Below are positions 30,455-40,900 of a DNA stretch of 42,004 bases, one piece after another. Origin of the DNA: Isotricha intestinalis (taxonomy: Eukaryota; Ciliophora; Litostomatea; Vestibuliferida; Isotrichidae). The stretch lies in NCBI GenBank assembly GCA_023807065.1, contig JAJJLU010003647.1, forward strand, positions 1-42,004, given 5' to 3'. The translations under genes and the position numbers were made by a program. Under the pieces are notes generated by a model. The model was not told the DNA's origin, ran no database searches, and was given only the letters and a program-made list of their open reading frames with translations. Position 1 is the first letter of the stretch. Each line of letters opens with the position of its first letter.

Positions 30455-31081
30455 ATGGAAGTTCAAAAACGTTCTATGAATATGAATTTATATTCGAATG
30501 TTATGATAAATAATATTTATAAAATTCCTGAAAATCAAATATATTATAATAACTTATTATCATATATGAAAAAGTTTCCAAAATACTATATGAATAATAT
30601 TAATAGAAACAATTATATTCAAAAAAATAGATTTTTTCCAATAAATCAAAATTATAATGGAATAAATCCAAATTATACTGTATATAATAATATCAATGTT
30701 AATAATAATATAAATAATTATTTTATTATTCCACAAGATAATATAAATTATGAAGAATATTATAAAAATTTACAAAAAAAATTAAATATATCAAAAAATA
30801 TTGAAGTACCGATTTTTCAAGTCAAATTCAAACTACCTAATAAACCTTTTTATACAGTAATATTTAAAGTATATAGAAATGATGATTTGTTTGAATCACT
30901 CAAAAAATTTTGTTTAGAAAATGATATTTCTGAGAAATTAGTGAAACCACTTTTAATTCAAATTATTTCTTCAATGAATAAATTTCATTTATTGTTTAAT
31001 CAAAATATAAATAATGATAATTTTAATTATTTGATTTCTTTATCAAAGGAATATCAAAAAGTTTATAAATCAAATGAGTAA
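30455..31081 (+). CDS. Small Asn/Tyr-rich protein with beta-grasp-like C-terminal block
   Basis: 208 residues from the ATG at 30455; a GTG twelve bases upstream is in frame but is not a credible eukaryotic start. The N-terminal 110 residues are Asn/Tyr/Ile-rich with no motif. The C-terminal half is structured: IEVPIFQVKFKLPNKPFY, then VIFKVYRNDDLFESLKKFCL with ENDISEKLVKPLL, and a closing helix. The strand, acidic turn, helix, 'ENDIS' order resembles the C-terminal block of the protein at 11851-13284. It diverges from the CK1-CDPK gene by 154 bp. No specific function can be given. Confidence 0.7.
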   Translation: MEVQKRSMNMNLYSNVMINNIYKIPENQIYYNNLLSYMKKFPKYYMNNINRNNYIQKNRFFPINQNYNGINPNYTVYNNINVNNNINNYFIIPQDNINYEEYYKNLQKKLNISKNIEVPIFQVKFKLPNKPFYTVIFKVYRNDDLFESLKKFCLENDISEKLVKPLLIQIISSMNKFHLLFNQNINNDNFNYLISLSKEYQKVYKSNE

Positions 31082-31726
31082 AGAAATATTGCATTATTTA
31101 TATTATAACTTTTTCCAACCTCTATATATATATTTTTATAAATTAATGAGGAATTTATTTAATATTAAAACATAATAACATAAAGTATAATTATCAATAA
31201 TATTATATTTTTATTAAAATAAAAATAATCAATGAGATTTAATTAATAATTTAAAGGTTTTTCATTTGAAATTTTTCTCGTTTTTTTTAATAGAAATATT
31301 TTAATCAGTTTTTTATTAATTTTTTATAAAAACCTTTTTTATGAGTAAATAATTATTCTTTTTAATTCAAATTTAAACCAATAATGTTTTTTACTTTTAT
31401 CACTTTATCACTAAAATAATATTGAAAATCATTATAAAATTATTTATTATACATTATATAATTATATAATTTAAAAATAATCAAATATTTTTAAACTCAA
31501 TTTTTTAACCTTTTTGCATTTTAATTGTTTAATTATTTTTAAATATATTTATTTATTGCATCTCTTTCCTTTCTTTAACATAATTTAAATAAATAAATTC
31601 ATCAAATTTTTGAATATAATTTAATTGAAAATTTTAAGAAATTTTTTATTTAATTAACTCAATTAATTATATTACTTTTATTTTTGCGATAATAATAAAA
31701 AATCATTTACATTATATTTAAAAATA
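31082..31726. other. 645-bp intergenic stretch, nothing recognised
   Basis: AT-rich spacer between two plus-strand genes. I looked for broken coding sequence as in other gaps and found none, and saw no RNA gene. The last 40 bases form an A-rich leader to the ATG at 31727. Confidence 0.5.
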
Positions 31727-32173
31727 ATGAATTCTCAAATTCAATCCTCAATGAAATATGAAAATTTATCAGGATTAACAGAAGATGAAATAATAAATAA
31801 ATATGAACATTTATTAACAGAAAGAGAAAAACAAATAAGAGATTTAAGTTATCAATTTGGGAAATTAAACAGTCAATTAATTGATAATGAAGAAAAAATA
31901 AATATAATAAATAAAGAAATGATAGATTTAGATAAAAATTATAATAAAACAACAAAAAATTTATCAATGGAAGTTGAAAACATTCAAATTTTAAAAAATC
32001 AAATTTCACAATATGAAAAAGAAAATAAAGAATTAAGACAAAAAGTTCAAATGAAATTATCAAATGATAGTGGAAAAAAAAGAGGAAATAGTTCTGAACA
32101 TAATATTGGACAAAAAGAAAGTCAAAAATTATTAAGTGAAAATATTGATTACATTCCAGTATTTAATAAATAA
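31727..32173 (+). CDS. Small coiled-coil protein, unknown
   Basis: 148 residues. LSGLTEDEIINKYEHLLTER begins a coiled coil that runs to about residue 110 with regular hydrophobic spacing. The tail is Ser/Lys-rich and ends IDYIPVFNK. No family is recognised. It is 324 bp upstream of the phosphatase gene on the same strand. The minus strand over the same bases is also open but has the Leu/Phe-rich composition typical of an antisense shadow. Confidence 0.7.
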   Translation: MNSQIQSSMKYENLSGLTEDEIINKYEHLLTEREKQIRDLSYQFGKLNSQLIDNEEKINIINKEMIDLDKNYNKTTKNLSMEVENIQILKNQISQYEKENKELRQKVQMKLSNDSGKKRGNSSEHNIGQKESQKLLSENIDYIPVFNK

Positions 32174-32497
32174 AATTTATTTAATTTTATAATATTTATT
32201 TTTATTAGTATTATTAGAAATATTCATTTGATTAATTATCTTTTTATTAAATTTGAAAATTTATTTTTTTACCTAAATATTTTTATTTTATTATTTTTTA
32301 TTCATTAAAAATTATCATTTAGAAAATTTAAATTACATTTTATATTAATATTTTACTTAATTTAGTTAAATATTGATATATCTAATTAACTTTTCTTCTT
32401 TTAAATTATTTAAAAAAATTGACAGATTATATAAAGATTATTATAATTCCTTTTAAAACAATACTAAAATTAGTGTAAAAAATAATCATTAATAAAA
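32174..32497. other. Promoter-side spacer of the phosphatase gene, nothing recognised
   Basis: AT-rich sequence with T tracts, ending in AATAAAAATG at the phosphatase start. No feature could be supported. Confidence 0.5.
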
Positions 32498-33322
32498 ATG
32501 AACAAAATAAAGAAAAACTTAAATTTTAAAATTAAAATTCCGTCAAAAATAGAAATAAAAGAAGGACCATTATTTACAGTCAATAAATCATCAATAACAG
32601 AAATAACTCCAAATTTATTTATATCAGGATATATAATAGCAACAGATATAGAATATTTACAAAAAAATAACTTTACTCATGTTTTAAATTGTTGTAGCGG
32701 AAGTAGTTTAATAAATGAAACTCAAAGAATAAATTATAATAATATTAAATATTTAAAAATTAATTTACGAGATGATCCAAATGCAGATATAATAAATGCT
32801 ATATTTTCAACTATAAATTTTATAGAAGATAATGGTAAAAATAATAAAATTTTATTTCATTGTGTTGAAGGAGTTAGTCGTGGACCTACTTTATTAATTG
32901 CTTATTTAATGTGGAAAAATAATATTTCTAAAGATAAAGGAATTTCTATGGTTAAAGAAAAAAGAAATTGTGTTGATATTAATTTCGGTTTCATGATTCA
33001 ATTAAGTAAATGGGAAAAATATTTAGATAAAAAAATTAATGATAAAGTTATTTTCAAATTAGATAAAGAAATTACTTTAATTGAAGAAAAAGATATTGAA
33101 AAATTAGGTTGCGATATTAATTTAGGAAAAAAATTTTTAATTAGATTTAATGGAAAGTTATTTTTAATTGAAGGTAATTGCTCAAGTCAATTAAATGATG
33201 ATGAAGAAAAAAATATTAAAAATTTTATTGATAATGTTATGAGATTTGATAAAAATATTAATGAACAAAAACAGATAATTAAAATTAATTTAAATACTGA
33301 TTCGATTAATGATTTTTTCTAG
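32498..33322 (+). CDS. Dual-specificity protein phosphatase, possible gelsolin-like tail
   Basis: 274 residues. The catalytic domain spans about 32-178: TPNLFISGYIIATD start, general acid Asp92 or Asp93 in LRDDPNADI, and the signature loop HCVEGVSRGP with nucleophile Cys122 and Arg128. HCx(5)R is complete, so activity is expected on phospho-Ser/Thr/Tyr, typically of MAP kinases. The last 95 residues include FLIRFNGKLFLIEGN and a following acidic helix, which recalls the gelsolin-like repeat after the phosphatase domain in plant MKP1; this part is a weak call. It ends with TAG, the only TAG stop among the intact genes, and converges on the next gene across 170 bp. Confidence 0.88.
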   Translation: MNKIKKNLNFKIKIPSKIEIKEGPLFTVNKSSITEITPNLFISGYIIATDIEYLQKNNFTHVLNCCSGSSLINETQRINYNNIKYLKINLRDDPNADIINAIFSTINFIEDNGKNNKILFHCVEGVSRGPTLLIAYLMWKNNISKDKGISMVKEKRNCVDINFGFMIQLSKWEKYLDKKINDKVIFKLDKEITLIEEKDIEKLGCDINLGKKFLIRFNGKLFLIEGNCSSQLNDDEEKNIKNFIDNVMRFDKNINEQKQIIKINLNTDSINDFF

Positions 33323-33492
33323 TGAAAAGTTTAAATTTTAAAAAAAAATTATAACCGTTCTTTTTCCTAAACAAAAAATTATAATTATAGTATTATCAAT
33401 TTATATATAAATAAAATATTATAAATTTTTAGGAAATAAAAAAAAACATTTAATTTATTTTTTAAAAATCGTTAAAATTATTAAATAAAATT

Positions 33493-34098
33493 TTAATGAA
33501 AGACTCTAAACATATTAATATCATTATTTTCATTTAATTTTAATTGTTGATATTTATTTAAAGGATTTAAAGTTTTTCTTTGATTTAAAAAAAGACCTTT
33601 AGTATCATAAAGACTAGGAATTCTTTTTAAATCACTTATATAATATCTTTTAATTGGTTTATAATCTTTAAATAATGATAAATCATCTTTCACATTTTTT
33701 CTATAATTTTCAAGAATAGTTGAACTTGGAATTAATTTTTCAAATTTGACTTTTTTTCTTTCATTTTCTTTAGAAAGAAATTCACTTGGAAATCTTTTTG
33801 TTACTTGATTTTCATTAGTGAAAAAATTTATTGTTTTTCTTATTTTTTTATTTGAATTTGGTTTATATAAAAATCCAGAAGATGTATTTAAAAGATTATT
33901 TCTATAATCAGTGTTTCTGTTAAATGAAAGACTATTTTCAAAATCATCTATAATTCTTTTATCTCCTGAAAAATATCTCTTATTTAATTTACTATTAATA
34001 GGAGTTTCTGCAAAAGTAGAAAAATTACTTTCACTAGTTTTCATATCATTATAATTCCCAAACAAACTAATCATCCTTCTATTAAAATTCCCTTTCAT
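33493..34098 (-). CDS. Small basic protein, unknown
   Basis: 201 residues, basic, Asn/Arg/Lys/Ser-rich and probably disordered. Segments such as FSGDKRIIDDFENSLSF, TKRFPSEFLSKENERKK and KPIKRYYISDLKRIPSLYD have mixed composition and look like short linear motifs, but I recognise none. It diverges from the GBP gene by 113 bp. It is judged real from the open frame between two closely packed genes. Confidence 0.65.
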   Translation of the reverse strand: MKGNFNRRMISLFGNYNDMKTSESNFSTFAETPINSKLNKRYFSGDKRIIDDFENSLSFNRNTDYRNNLLNTSSGFLYKPNSNKKIRKTINFFTNENQVTKRFPSEFLSKENERKKVKFEKLIPSSTILENYRKNVKDDLSLFKDYKPIKRYYISDLKRIPSLYDTKGLFLNQRKTLNPLNKYQQLKLNENNDINMFRVFH

Positions 34099-34211
34099 TT
34101 ATTTTATAAAAAAATTTATAAAAAAATATAATTGAGAAAAAAACAAAAATTTCTAAAATAAAAAATTTAAACAATTTAAATCCAATTCAAAAAAAATTTA
34201 GAGAAAAAAAA

Positions 34212-37166
34212 ATGGAAGAATCATCTATAAATCCTTCATTAGAAGAATACATACCTCCAAAATCAAAAGCACTACCCTTAGTAGTATTTGAAGAAAACAA
34301 ATTTATAATACCAACAGAATCAAAATTATTATTGACAAAATTAGCTCCTTCAAAAATAGGAATAATAAGTTTAGTAGGAAAATACAGAACAGGAAAATCA
34401 TTTCTTTTAAACAGAGTAATATTAAATATTCAAAGTACAGGATTTGGAGTTGGACCAACATTTAAAGCATGTACAAAAGGAATTTGGATTTGGTCAGATC
34501 CATTAATGATAAAAAATAATCATTGTAAAGAAGAATTTCCTTGTTTCTTAATTGATACTGAAGGACTCGGTGCTTATGATGAAGAAGTTAATCATGATTC
34601 AAAAATATTTTTAATTGCTGTTTTAATTAGTAGTTTATTCATTTATAATTCTGTTGGTTATATTGATGAAAATACTATTAATAATTTAAGCTTTGTATTA
34701 AATTTAAGTAAAACTATTAAATTAAGAAATAATTCTAATATTGATGATAATGATGATGAAGAATTAGCAAAATATTTTCCTACTATGCTTTGGTTATTAA
34801 GAGATTTTTCACTTAAATTAGAAGATAAAAATGGATTTACTATTACTGAAAAACAATATTTAGAAAATGCTTTAACTCCTATTAAAGGTGCTACTGATAC
34901 AATTGAAGAAAAAAATCGAGTCAGAAATTTAATTAGAACTTATTTCCCTGAAAGAGATTGTTATGTTATGGTTAGACCTGTTGAAAAAGAAAGTGATTTA
35001 CAAAATATGCAAAATTTACCTGATTCTTTTTTAAGAAAAGAATTTTTACAACAAGCACAATTGTTTAGAACTAAAGTTATTAAAAAAACTAAACCTAAAA
35101 TTTTTATGAAAAAAACTTTAAATGGTGCTATGTTAATTGATCTTATTCAAAGTGTTTTAGATTCTATTAATGAAGGTAGTATTCCTGTTATTGAAAATTC
35201 TTGGAAATATGTTATTGAAAGTGAATGTATAAAATATACTGATAAAAATGTTAGAAAGTTTATTGAGGAAATACATAAATATAGAGAAGAAAATAAAAAT
35301 AAAAATGATTTTGTAAATAATGTTAGGAAATATACTAAAAATTTATTAGAGGAATATATTAAAAAATTTTTAGAAGGTGGTTTTGCTGAAGATGAAACTA
35401 AAGATAAATTTATTAAGAAATTTAGAGAAAAGTTAAATAATGAATTAGAGAAATTTGATAAGGAAAATATGAAAATTTTCGAAGAGAAATTTAATAAAGA
35501 TATTGAAGAATTAAGTAAAAATTTTATCTCTACTTTTGATAATAATGATAAATATAATAATAATTATTATCAATTTTTTACTGATTTAGAAGATTTTAGA
35601 GAACAAGCTGAAAAATTATCACCTGAATTTCCTCATAAAAATGAAATTTTATTTGATAAAGTTATGATTATAATTAGAAAATTTATTGAAACTCAATTAA
35701 TTAAAAATAGATTAGAATCAGAAAAACAAATTATTAATTATAAAAATGCTATTGATCAATTAAAAGAAAGATTACAAGAAAGTAATAATGAAATATTACA
35801 ATTAAAACAAAATAATGGAGAAACTATTTCTAAATTAAATTCTGATGTTATTAATGAAAAAATGAAACATAAATTATATGAAGATAAAATTAATGCTCTT
35901 GAAAATGAAAAAAATAGAATTAGAGAACTTTCAAAAAAAGAAGAAGAAAATTTAAAAAGTGATTATGAACATAAATTAAAAGAAATGTTAAATTCAAAAA
36001 GTAAAAATGAAAATGAATTAAAAGCAAAAGAAGAACAATTATTAGTTTTAAAAATGAATAATGAAAAAATGAATTCTTTACATGAACAAAAAATAGATTA
36101 TTTACAAAAAGAAATTCAAAATTGGAAAGATAAATTTTCTTCTTTTTCAAAAGAATCTTCAAATAAAGAACAAAATTTGAGAGATGAATTAAATTCATTG
36201 AAAATTCAAAATGAAAATTTAAAATCAGAACAAAAAAAATCAGAATTATCATCAAATGAACAAATGAATCAAAATATGACAAATTTATTGAATTATTTTA
36301 AAGATAATTTAAGAGCTCAAAAAGAAGAAAATAAAAATATGTTTCAACAAATTTTATTACAACAAAAAGAAAAAGAAAAAAATGAACAAAATGAAAAAGA
36401 ATTATTTAAAAATTTTAAACAAACAACAGAAAAAGTACAAGAATTAACATTATCATTAAATTCAAGTGAAAATAAAGTAAAAATGTTAGAAGAACAAATA
36501 AATAAATTAAATTTATATAAAGAAATAATACATAATTCAAAAGGATTTAAATGTAAATTTTGTATGAAAATATTTCCTTTTGATGGTTTTAGAGAACATT
36601 TTATTCAATGTCAAAAAGATATGTTAAATAATAATAATAATTTAAAAACAGAATTTTCATCAGAAAAATTAAAATTAAAAATAATAAAAGGTAAATTAAA
36701 AACTGATGAAGTAGGAAAACCTTATTTAGAATATATAATGGATATATCATATAATGGTTTAAGTTGGAGAATAAATAAAAGATTTAATCAATTTGCAAAT
36801 TTACATAAAACTTTAAAAAATTTATTTAAAGGTGTTATTAATATGCCTCAATCTGCAAATATATTTACTAATATTAATGATATGAATTTAAGTGGTGGTT
36901 CTTTTCATGAAAATAAAATACAACAATTAGAAAAATTCATTAAAGATTTAAGTGAAATTGAACAAATTTCTAATTCTAAACCTTTTTATAAATTTTTAAA
37001 ATTAAATCATGCTTTTGATGATGATTCTGAAATGTTTATTAATACTCAAGCTAATAATTTTGGATATGATAATAGAATCAATAATACTTTTAATAATGAT
37101 TATGAAGATAATGTTATTGAAAATAATTCTATTTTGAAAACTGAAATTAGTAGAAATCAAGAGTAA
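34212..37166 (+). CDS. Guanylate-binding-protein GTPase with coiled coil, zinc finger and PX domain
   Basis: 984 residues. The N-terminal domain (about 20-290) is a GBP-type large GTPase of the dynamin superfamily: P-loop GKYRTGKS (56-63), the conserved TKGIWIW (88-94), DTEGLG (115-120) and the GBP-specific guanine motif LLRDFSL (195-201). A helical region and long coiled coil (about 480-765) follow. Residues about 778-802 form a C2H2/C2HC-like finger (CKFC ... REHFIQC). A PX domain occupies about 820-935, with LKIIKGKL, KRFNQFANLHKTL in the place of RRYSDF, and a C-terminal helix EKFIKDLSEI. GBPs assemble on membranes upon GTP binding. Here PX could replace the lipid tail of animal GBPs as membrane anchor, which is inference. 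The tail is Asn/Asp-rich. Confidence 0.9.
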   Translation: MEESSINPSLEEYIPPKSKALPLVVFEENKFIIPTESKLLLTKLAPSKIGIISLVGKYRTGKSFLLNRVILNIQSTGFGVGPTFKACTKGIWIWSDPLMIKNNHCKEEFPCFLIDTEGLGAYDEEVNHDSKIFLIAVLISSLFIYNSVGYIDENTINNLSFVLNLSKTIKLRNNSNIDDNDDEELAKYFPTMLWLLRDFSLKLEDKNGFTITEKQYLENALTPIKGATDTIEEKNRVRNLIRTYFPERDCYVMVRPVEKESDLQNMQNLPDSFLRKEFLQQAQLFRTKVIKKTKPKIFMKKTLNGAMLIDLIQSVLDSINEGSIPVIENSWKYVIESECIKYTDKNVRKFIEEIHKYREENKNKNDFVNNVRKYTKNLLEEYIKKFLEGGFAEDETKDKFIKKFREKLNNELEKFDKENMKIFEEKFNKDIEELSKNFISTFDNNDKYNNNYYQFFTDLEDFREQAEKLSPEFPHKNEILFDKVMIIIRKFIETQLIKNRLESEKQIINYKNAIDQLKERLQESNNEILQLKQNNGETISKLNSDVINEKMKHKLYEDKINALENEKNRIRELSKKEEENLKSDYEHKLKEMLNSKSKNENELKAKEEQLLVLKMNNEKMNSLHEQKIDYLQKEIQNWKDKFSSFSKESSNKEQNLRDELNSLKIQNENLKSEQKKSELSSNEQMNQNMTNLLNYFKDNLRAQKEENKNMFQQILLQQKEKEKNEQNEKELFKNFKQTTEKVQELTLSLNSSENKVKMLEEQINKLNLYKEIIHNSKGFKCKFCMKIFPFDGFREHFIQCQKDMLNNNNNLKTEFSSEKLKLKIIKGKLKTDEVGKPYLEYIMDISYNGLSWRINKRFNQFANLHKTLKNLFKGVINMPQSANIFTNINDMNLSGGSFHENKIQQLEKFIKDLSEIEQISNSKPFYKFLKLNHAFDDDSEMFINTQANNFGYDNRINNTFNNDYEDNVIENNSILKTEISRNQE

Positions 37167-37450
37167 TAATGTTATTTTTTTTAAATATTTAATTCATTTT
37201 TTTAATTTTTTTAAAGTTTTTATTCATTAAAATATAATTAAATGTTTTTTTTTTTATATAGAAACTATATTATTATATTAATAAAAACAAAGTTTTTGCT
37301 ATGATTAACACAATAAATTTAATTCAAATTAATAATAAATTATTTTATTCATTATTGAATTATTCTTCGTTAATAAGAATAGATAAATCTTTAATTATAA
37401 ATTCCTTTGAATTAATATTTATAATAATATTTTTATCTTAATTAAAAAAT

Positions 37451-38371
37451 TCAATTATTTACTTCTAAACTTTCTTTAATTTTTTTAATTAAATATTTAC
37501 AAACGGAAGTCATATTATTAATAGATGATTTTGAAGTTCCAAAAGGAATTGGATAATCACAACAAAGCCAACATAAATTTTCACTAATTGGATTTATTTT
37601 AAAATGTGTAATATAAATAATATTTATTTCATTTTCTTTTCTTAAATGTTTTTTTATTTCAAAATTTACGCATTCACTATTATTTAATTTCACTATATTT
37701 TGAAGAGTACAAATTGTATTTATTTTTGTTTCATGATTAAATATTTGAATAATATTATTACTTATTTTCTTCCATTTATAAGACCAATAAAGAATTTTTA
37801 AAATATTTTCAATATTTTTTAAAAAATTAAATAATTTCTGAGTAGAAGTATGAATAGAAATAGATTCAGAGATATAAGATGTTTGGTTAACATTTTCATT
37901 ATAAAAATTTTTTAAATAATGAGAAAAAACATGTTTTGTAAATCCAATGAAATTATGATATAATTTCATTTCAATATTATTTAATTGAGATAAAAGGATA
38001 GTCTCCATTTGAGATATAATTTTATTTTCACAAGTATTATCATAAAAAGTATAAATGATTTGAAAAGATAAAGATTGATTTTGAGTATTTTGAACATAAA
38101 ATATTCTATTCACTATTTTAATAAATGATGAATTTTGCTTTATTTTATCTCCTATTATTGCTGTATAATAAGGATAAGATTTAAATCTTACAAAATATTG
38201 ATTATCTAAATTAAATGATGGATTTAATATTTTTTTAATTGAAAATATATGTTTGTTTTTTGACATGAAAGATAATTGGTTTGAAAAATATAAAAATAAT
38301 TTTTCTAAATCAAAATTGTAACTATTACATGAGAAAAATGAATTTTCATTTACATTTCTTATTTCTTGCAT
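37451..38371 (-). CDS. Unknown protein, possible SRPBCC/START-like fold
   Basis: 306 residues. The C-terminal 150 have the order of a START/SRPBCC lipid-binding fold: ESISIHTSTQKLFNFLKNIE (first strand and helix), a run of alternating hydrophobic strands (FEIKKHL, INIIYITHFKI), a WLCCDYPIPFG turn, and a long closing helix. The N-terminal half has similar strands (YFVRFKSYPYYTAIIG, SLSFQIIYTFYDN) and may be a second copy. No ligand or catalytic residues can be named. It is the last intact gene on this side. It ends with TGA, the only TGA stop among the intact genes. Confidence 0.6.
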   Translation of the reverse strand: MQEIRNVNENSFFSCNSYNFDLEKLFLYFSNQLSFMSKNKHIFSIKKILNPSFNLDNQYFVRFKSYPYYTAIIGDKIKQNSSFIKIVNRIFYVQNTQNQSLSFQIIYTFYDNTCENKIISQMETILLSQLNNIEMKLYHNFIGFTKHVFSHYLKNFYNENVNQTSYISESISIHTSTQKLFNFLKNIENILKILYWSYKWKKISNNIIQIFNHETKINTICTLQNIVKLNNSECVNFEIKKHLRKENEINIIYITHFKINPISENLCWLCCDYPIPFGTSKSSINNMTSVCKYLIKKIKESLEVNN

Positions 38372-38791
38372 TTTTGAATTATAAATATTTAAATTTTTTA
38401 TTTATAATAATCCATACTTATTTAATTTTTTTTTCGCGGATAAATACAATAAAAAATTATTATATCAACTTATATATTTCTAGAAAATAAATAAAATTTT
38501 GATTTCAATTATTCTTTTAAAAACAATTTTAAATAATATAAGTTTGAAGATAAAAAAATTTTCTAGATAATGAATATCATTATTGAAAATATTTATTATT
38601 ATAGTTAATTTAATTAAGTAAATAACAAATGAAAATATAATAAATAAAAAAAGAATATATAAAAAAGCTCTATATTAAAAAAAAATTTCAGATGAGTTTA
38701 AGTTAATTAATTTAAAGAATATATTTCAACTTTATATTTTAATATTATTTAATTGCATAATAATATTATTAAATATTTCTTTTCTACTACT
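38372..38791. other. Intergenic stretch, nothing recognised
   Basis: AT-rich spacer between the last intact gene and the first remnant of the right end. No reading frame, RNA gene or repeat is seen. Confidence 0.5.
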
Positions 38792-40185
38792 TTATTCAAA
38801 AGAAAATAAAGAAGTTCTTTTAGTAGAACAAGGAGAACAATTTTCACTTTTTTGAGAAATAAATAATTTATTAATATCAGTAGTACTTAATTGAAATTCA
38901 TTTGTCGACCCTGAAATTAATTTATTATTTTTTTTATTATCAACAGTTTCTAGATTACAACTAATTTTTCTTTTATGACAATTTTTTGACAATAATTTTT
39001 TGTCTATAATTTTTAAAATCATCTTCAAATACTTTTAATGAATTTAAATCTTAATTATCTTCATAATATTCTAAAGTTAATCCATAATTCTGATTAATTT
39101 ATTCAAATATTTGTTTTGTTGACTCTATTAAATTTCCACAATTAATTTTTTATTATCAAATATCATTTGAAAATATAAATTATTGTTTAATTCTTTAAAT
39201 AAGTCTTTAGTTTCAAATTTAAATTCATATTTATTTCATCCTTATAAAAATTAATAACTTTAAAATTTTTTAAATTTGTTTTTTAATTATATTTATAAAA
39301 TATATGAGGTAATTGATTTGATAAATTTATAAATTCCCTCATTGAACATCCTTTATTTTTATTTTTTCATTAAAAAAATTTTGAATCCAATCTAAAATTT
39401 TCACTTATAATGATTAAACCAAATTATCATTCTAGATTTATTTTTTTATTTTGTTCAATTAAATAATCTCCATAAGTAATTTTAGAAAATTTTAATTTTC
39501 AACTTGAGAAAAATCATATGATTCTACTTTAGTCTTTTGATAATTATTTTTTCTCTATGAATCAAAGAATCAATATTTTCTCCTATTATATTTCTCTTTC
39601 TTCTAAATTTTTATATTTAATAATAAAAGCATAAGAATTAATTAATTTATTTCTTTTTTGGTTGAATTATAAAATTTGTTTGTTTTATTTCATTAATAGA
39701 ATCATCTTTAATTTTTAAACATAAATCTCCAGCATTTCATAACTCATTAATTATTTTGTTATATAAATAAAATAAAATTCCTTAATTTCTTTATCTTTAA
39801 ATTTAAATAGATATTTTATTCTAATTTCTTTTGTAAATCTATATTTGTAATATTTCTTGATTGATTATTTAAAGATTTATAACTTTGAGATATTTAATTA
39901 TTATATGTTACAATGATTGGAACATTTAAATAGGAAGTTTTTTCTGATAAAAAAGTTGTATATTGTTGAAATTTTCACTCTATTTCATATTGTTTTAATG
40001 GAGTTCCTGTTTTTATCATTGAATATACATTATTAACAACTAAATTTTGATATTATTTGTTGGTCTTGAGAAAGTAATTTAATATTTTTTGAATTTTTCC
40101 TTTGAAAAGAAAGGGTTATATAATTTGAATCTAATAATATTTCATTTATTGTTAATAGAAGGAGAAAAAGACGCAAATGAGACAT
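38792..40185 (-). pseudogene. Decayed secreted-protein gene, faintly pepsin-like
   Basis: From the ATG at 40183-40185 the minus strand reads a signal peptide (MSHLRLFLLLLTINEILLDS) and 35 more codons. The frame shifts near 40045, then VYSMIKTGTPLKQYEI, a TGA (39975-39977), TTFLSEKTSYLNVPIIVTYN, a TAA (39894-39896) and SQSYKSLNNQSRNIT. After more shifts come YLFKFKDKEIKEF, SYAFIIKYKNLEE, VESYDFSQVE and finally a 78-codon open end with LISGSTNEFQLSTTDINKLF and a TAA at 38792. The spacing of GTP and SQSY resembles the N-lobe of A1 aspartyl proteases, but the DTGS active-site motif is not present. The final open stretch starting at 39028 could still be read as a short protein. Identity is uncertain; decay is clear. 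Confidence 0.5.
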
Positions 40186-40900
40186 TTTAAAATAAAAATA
40201 ATTATTTCTTATTTTTTTCTATTTATTTCTTTAAATATTTTTTCTATTTCTTTTTATTTGATTCTAATTACAAATTAAATGTAATTTTTTATTTTATCAT
40301 TTAAATTTTATTAAAAAGATGTTTCGAATTTAAAAATATTCAATAAACAATAATTTATCACTTTTCAAAATTTATAATCTGCTTTATCAATTATAACTTC
40401 TCAATATTTTGACTTTCATATGTTAAATTTTGAATATTTCAATAACAACTTTCTTCCATATTATTTGAAGATTAGTTTAGTAAATTTGTTTTAAAAAACC
40501 TTTTTTATATTTATTTTTATAAAATTTAGTATAAAAAAAACATTTTTATTTTTTATTTTTAGACATTGATAAAATAATCTAATTTAAAAAGTATTCAACA
40601 ATCAATTAATATATTATTTATTATAATTTAATTATAAATAACTTTGTTTTTTGTATTAGATAATTTTTAATAATCTTTTTATTAGAAATATTAGCTTAAT
40701 AATTGATATCTTCTTTTTTCTCTATATGAAAAGTAGAATAATTTGTATTTATTTCAAAATAAATTTACTTCAAATTAATATATTTTTTATAGAATATTTG
40801 TACTTTTTAAAATCAAATATGAATTTAAGAAAAAAAATTAGATTAAGCAAATAAAAGTTAATGAATACACTATTCAAAATCTATTTATTATTATAATTAA
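40186..40900. other. AT-rich stretch, nothing recognised
   Basis: Upstream flank of the decayed secreted-protein gene. No protein-like frame longer than about 20 codons was noticed on either strand, and no RNA gene or repeat. Confidence 0.4.

Noticed and set aside
31707..32063. Minus-strand 118-residue Leu/Phe-rich frame
   Set aside because: It is the antisense of the small coiled-coil gene and resembles false membrane segments seen opposite other Lys/Asn-rich genes here.
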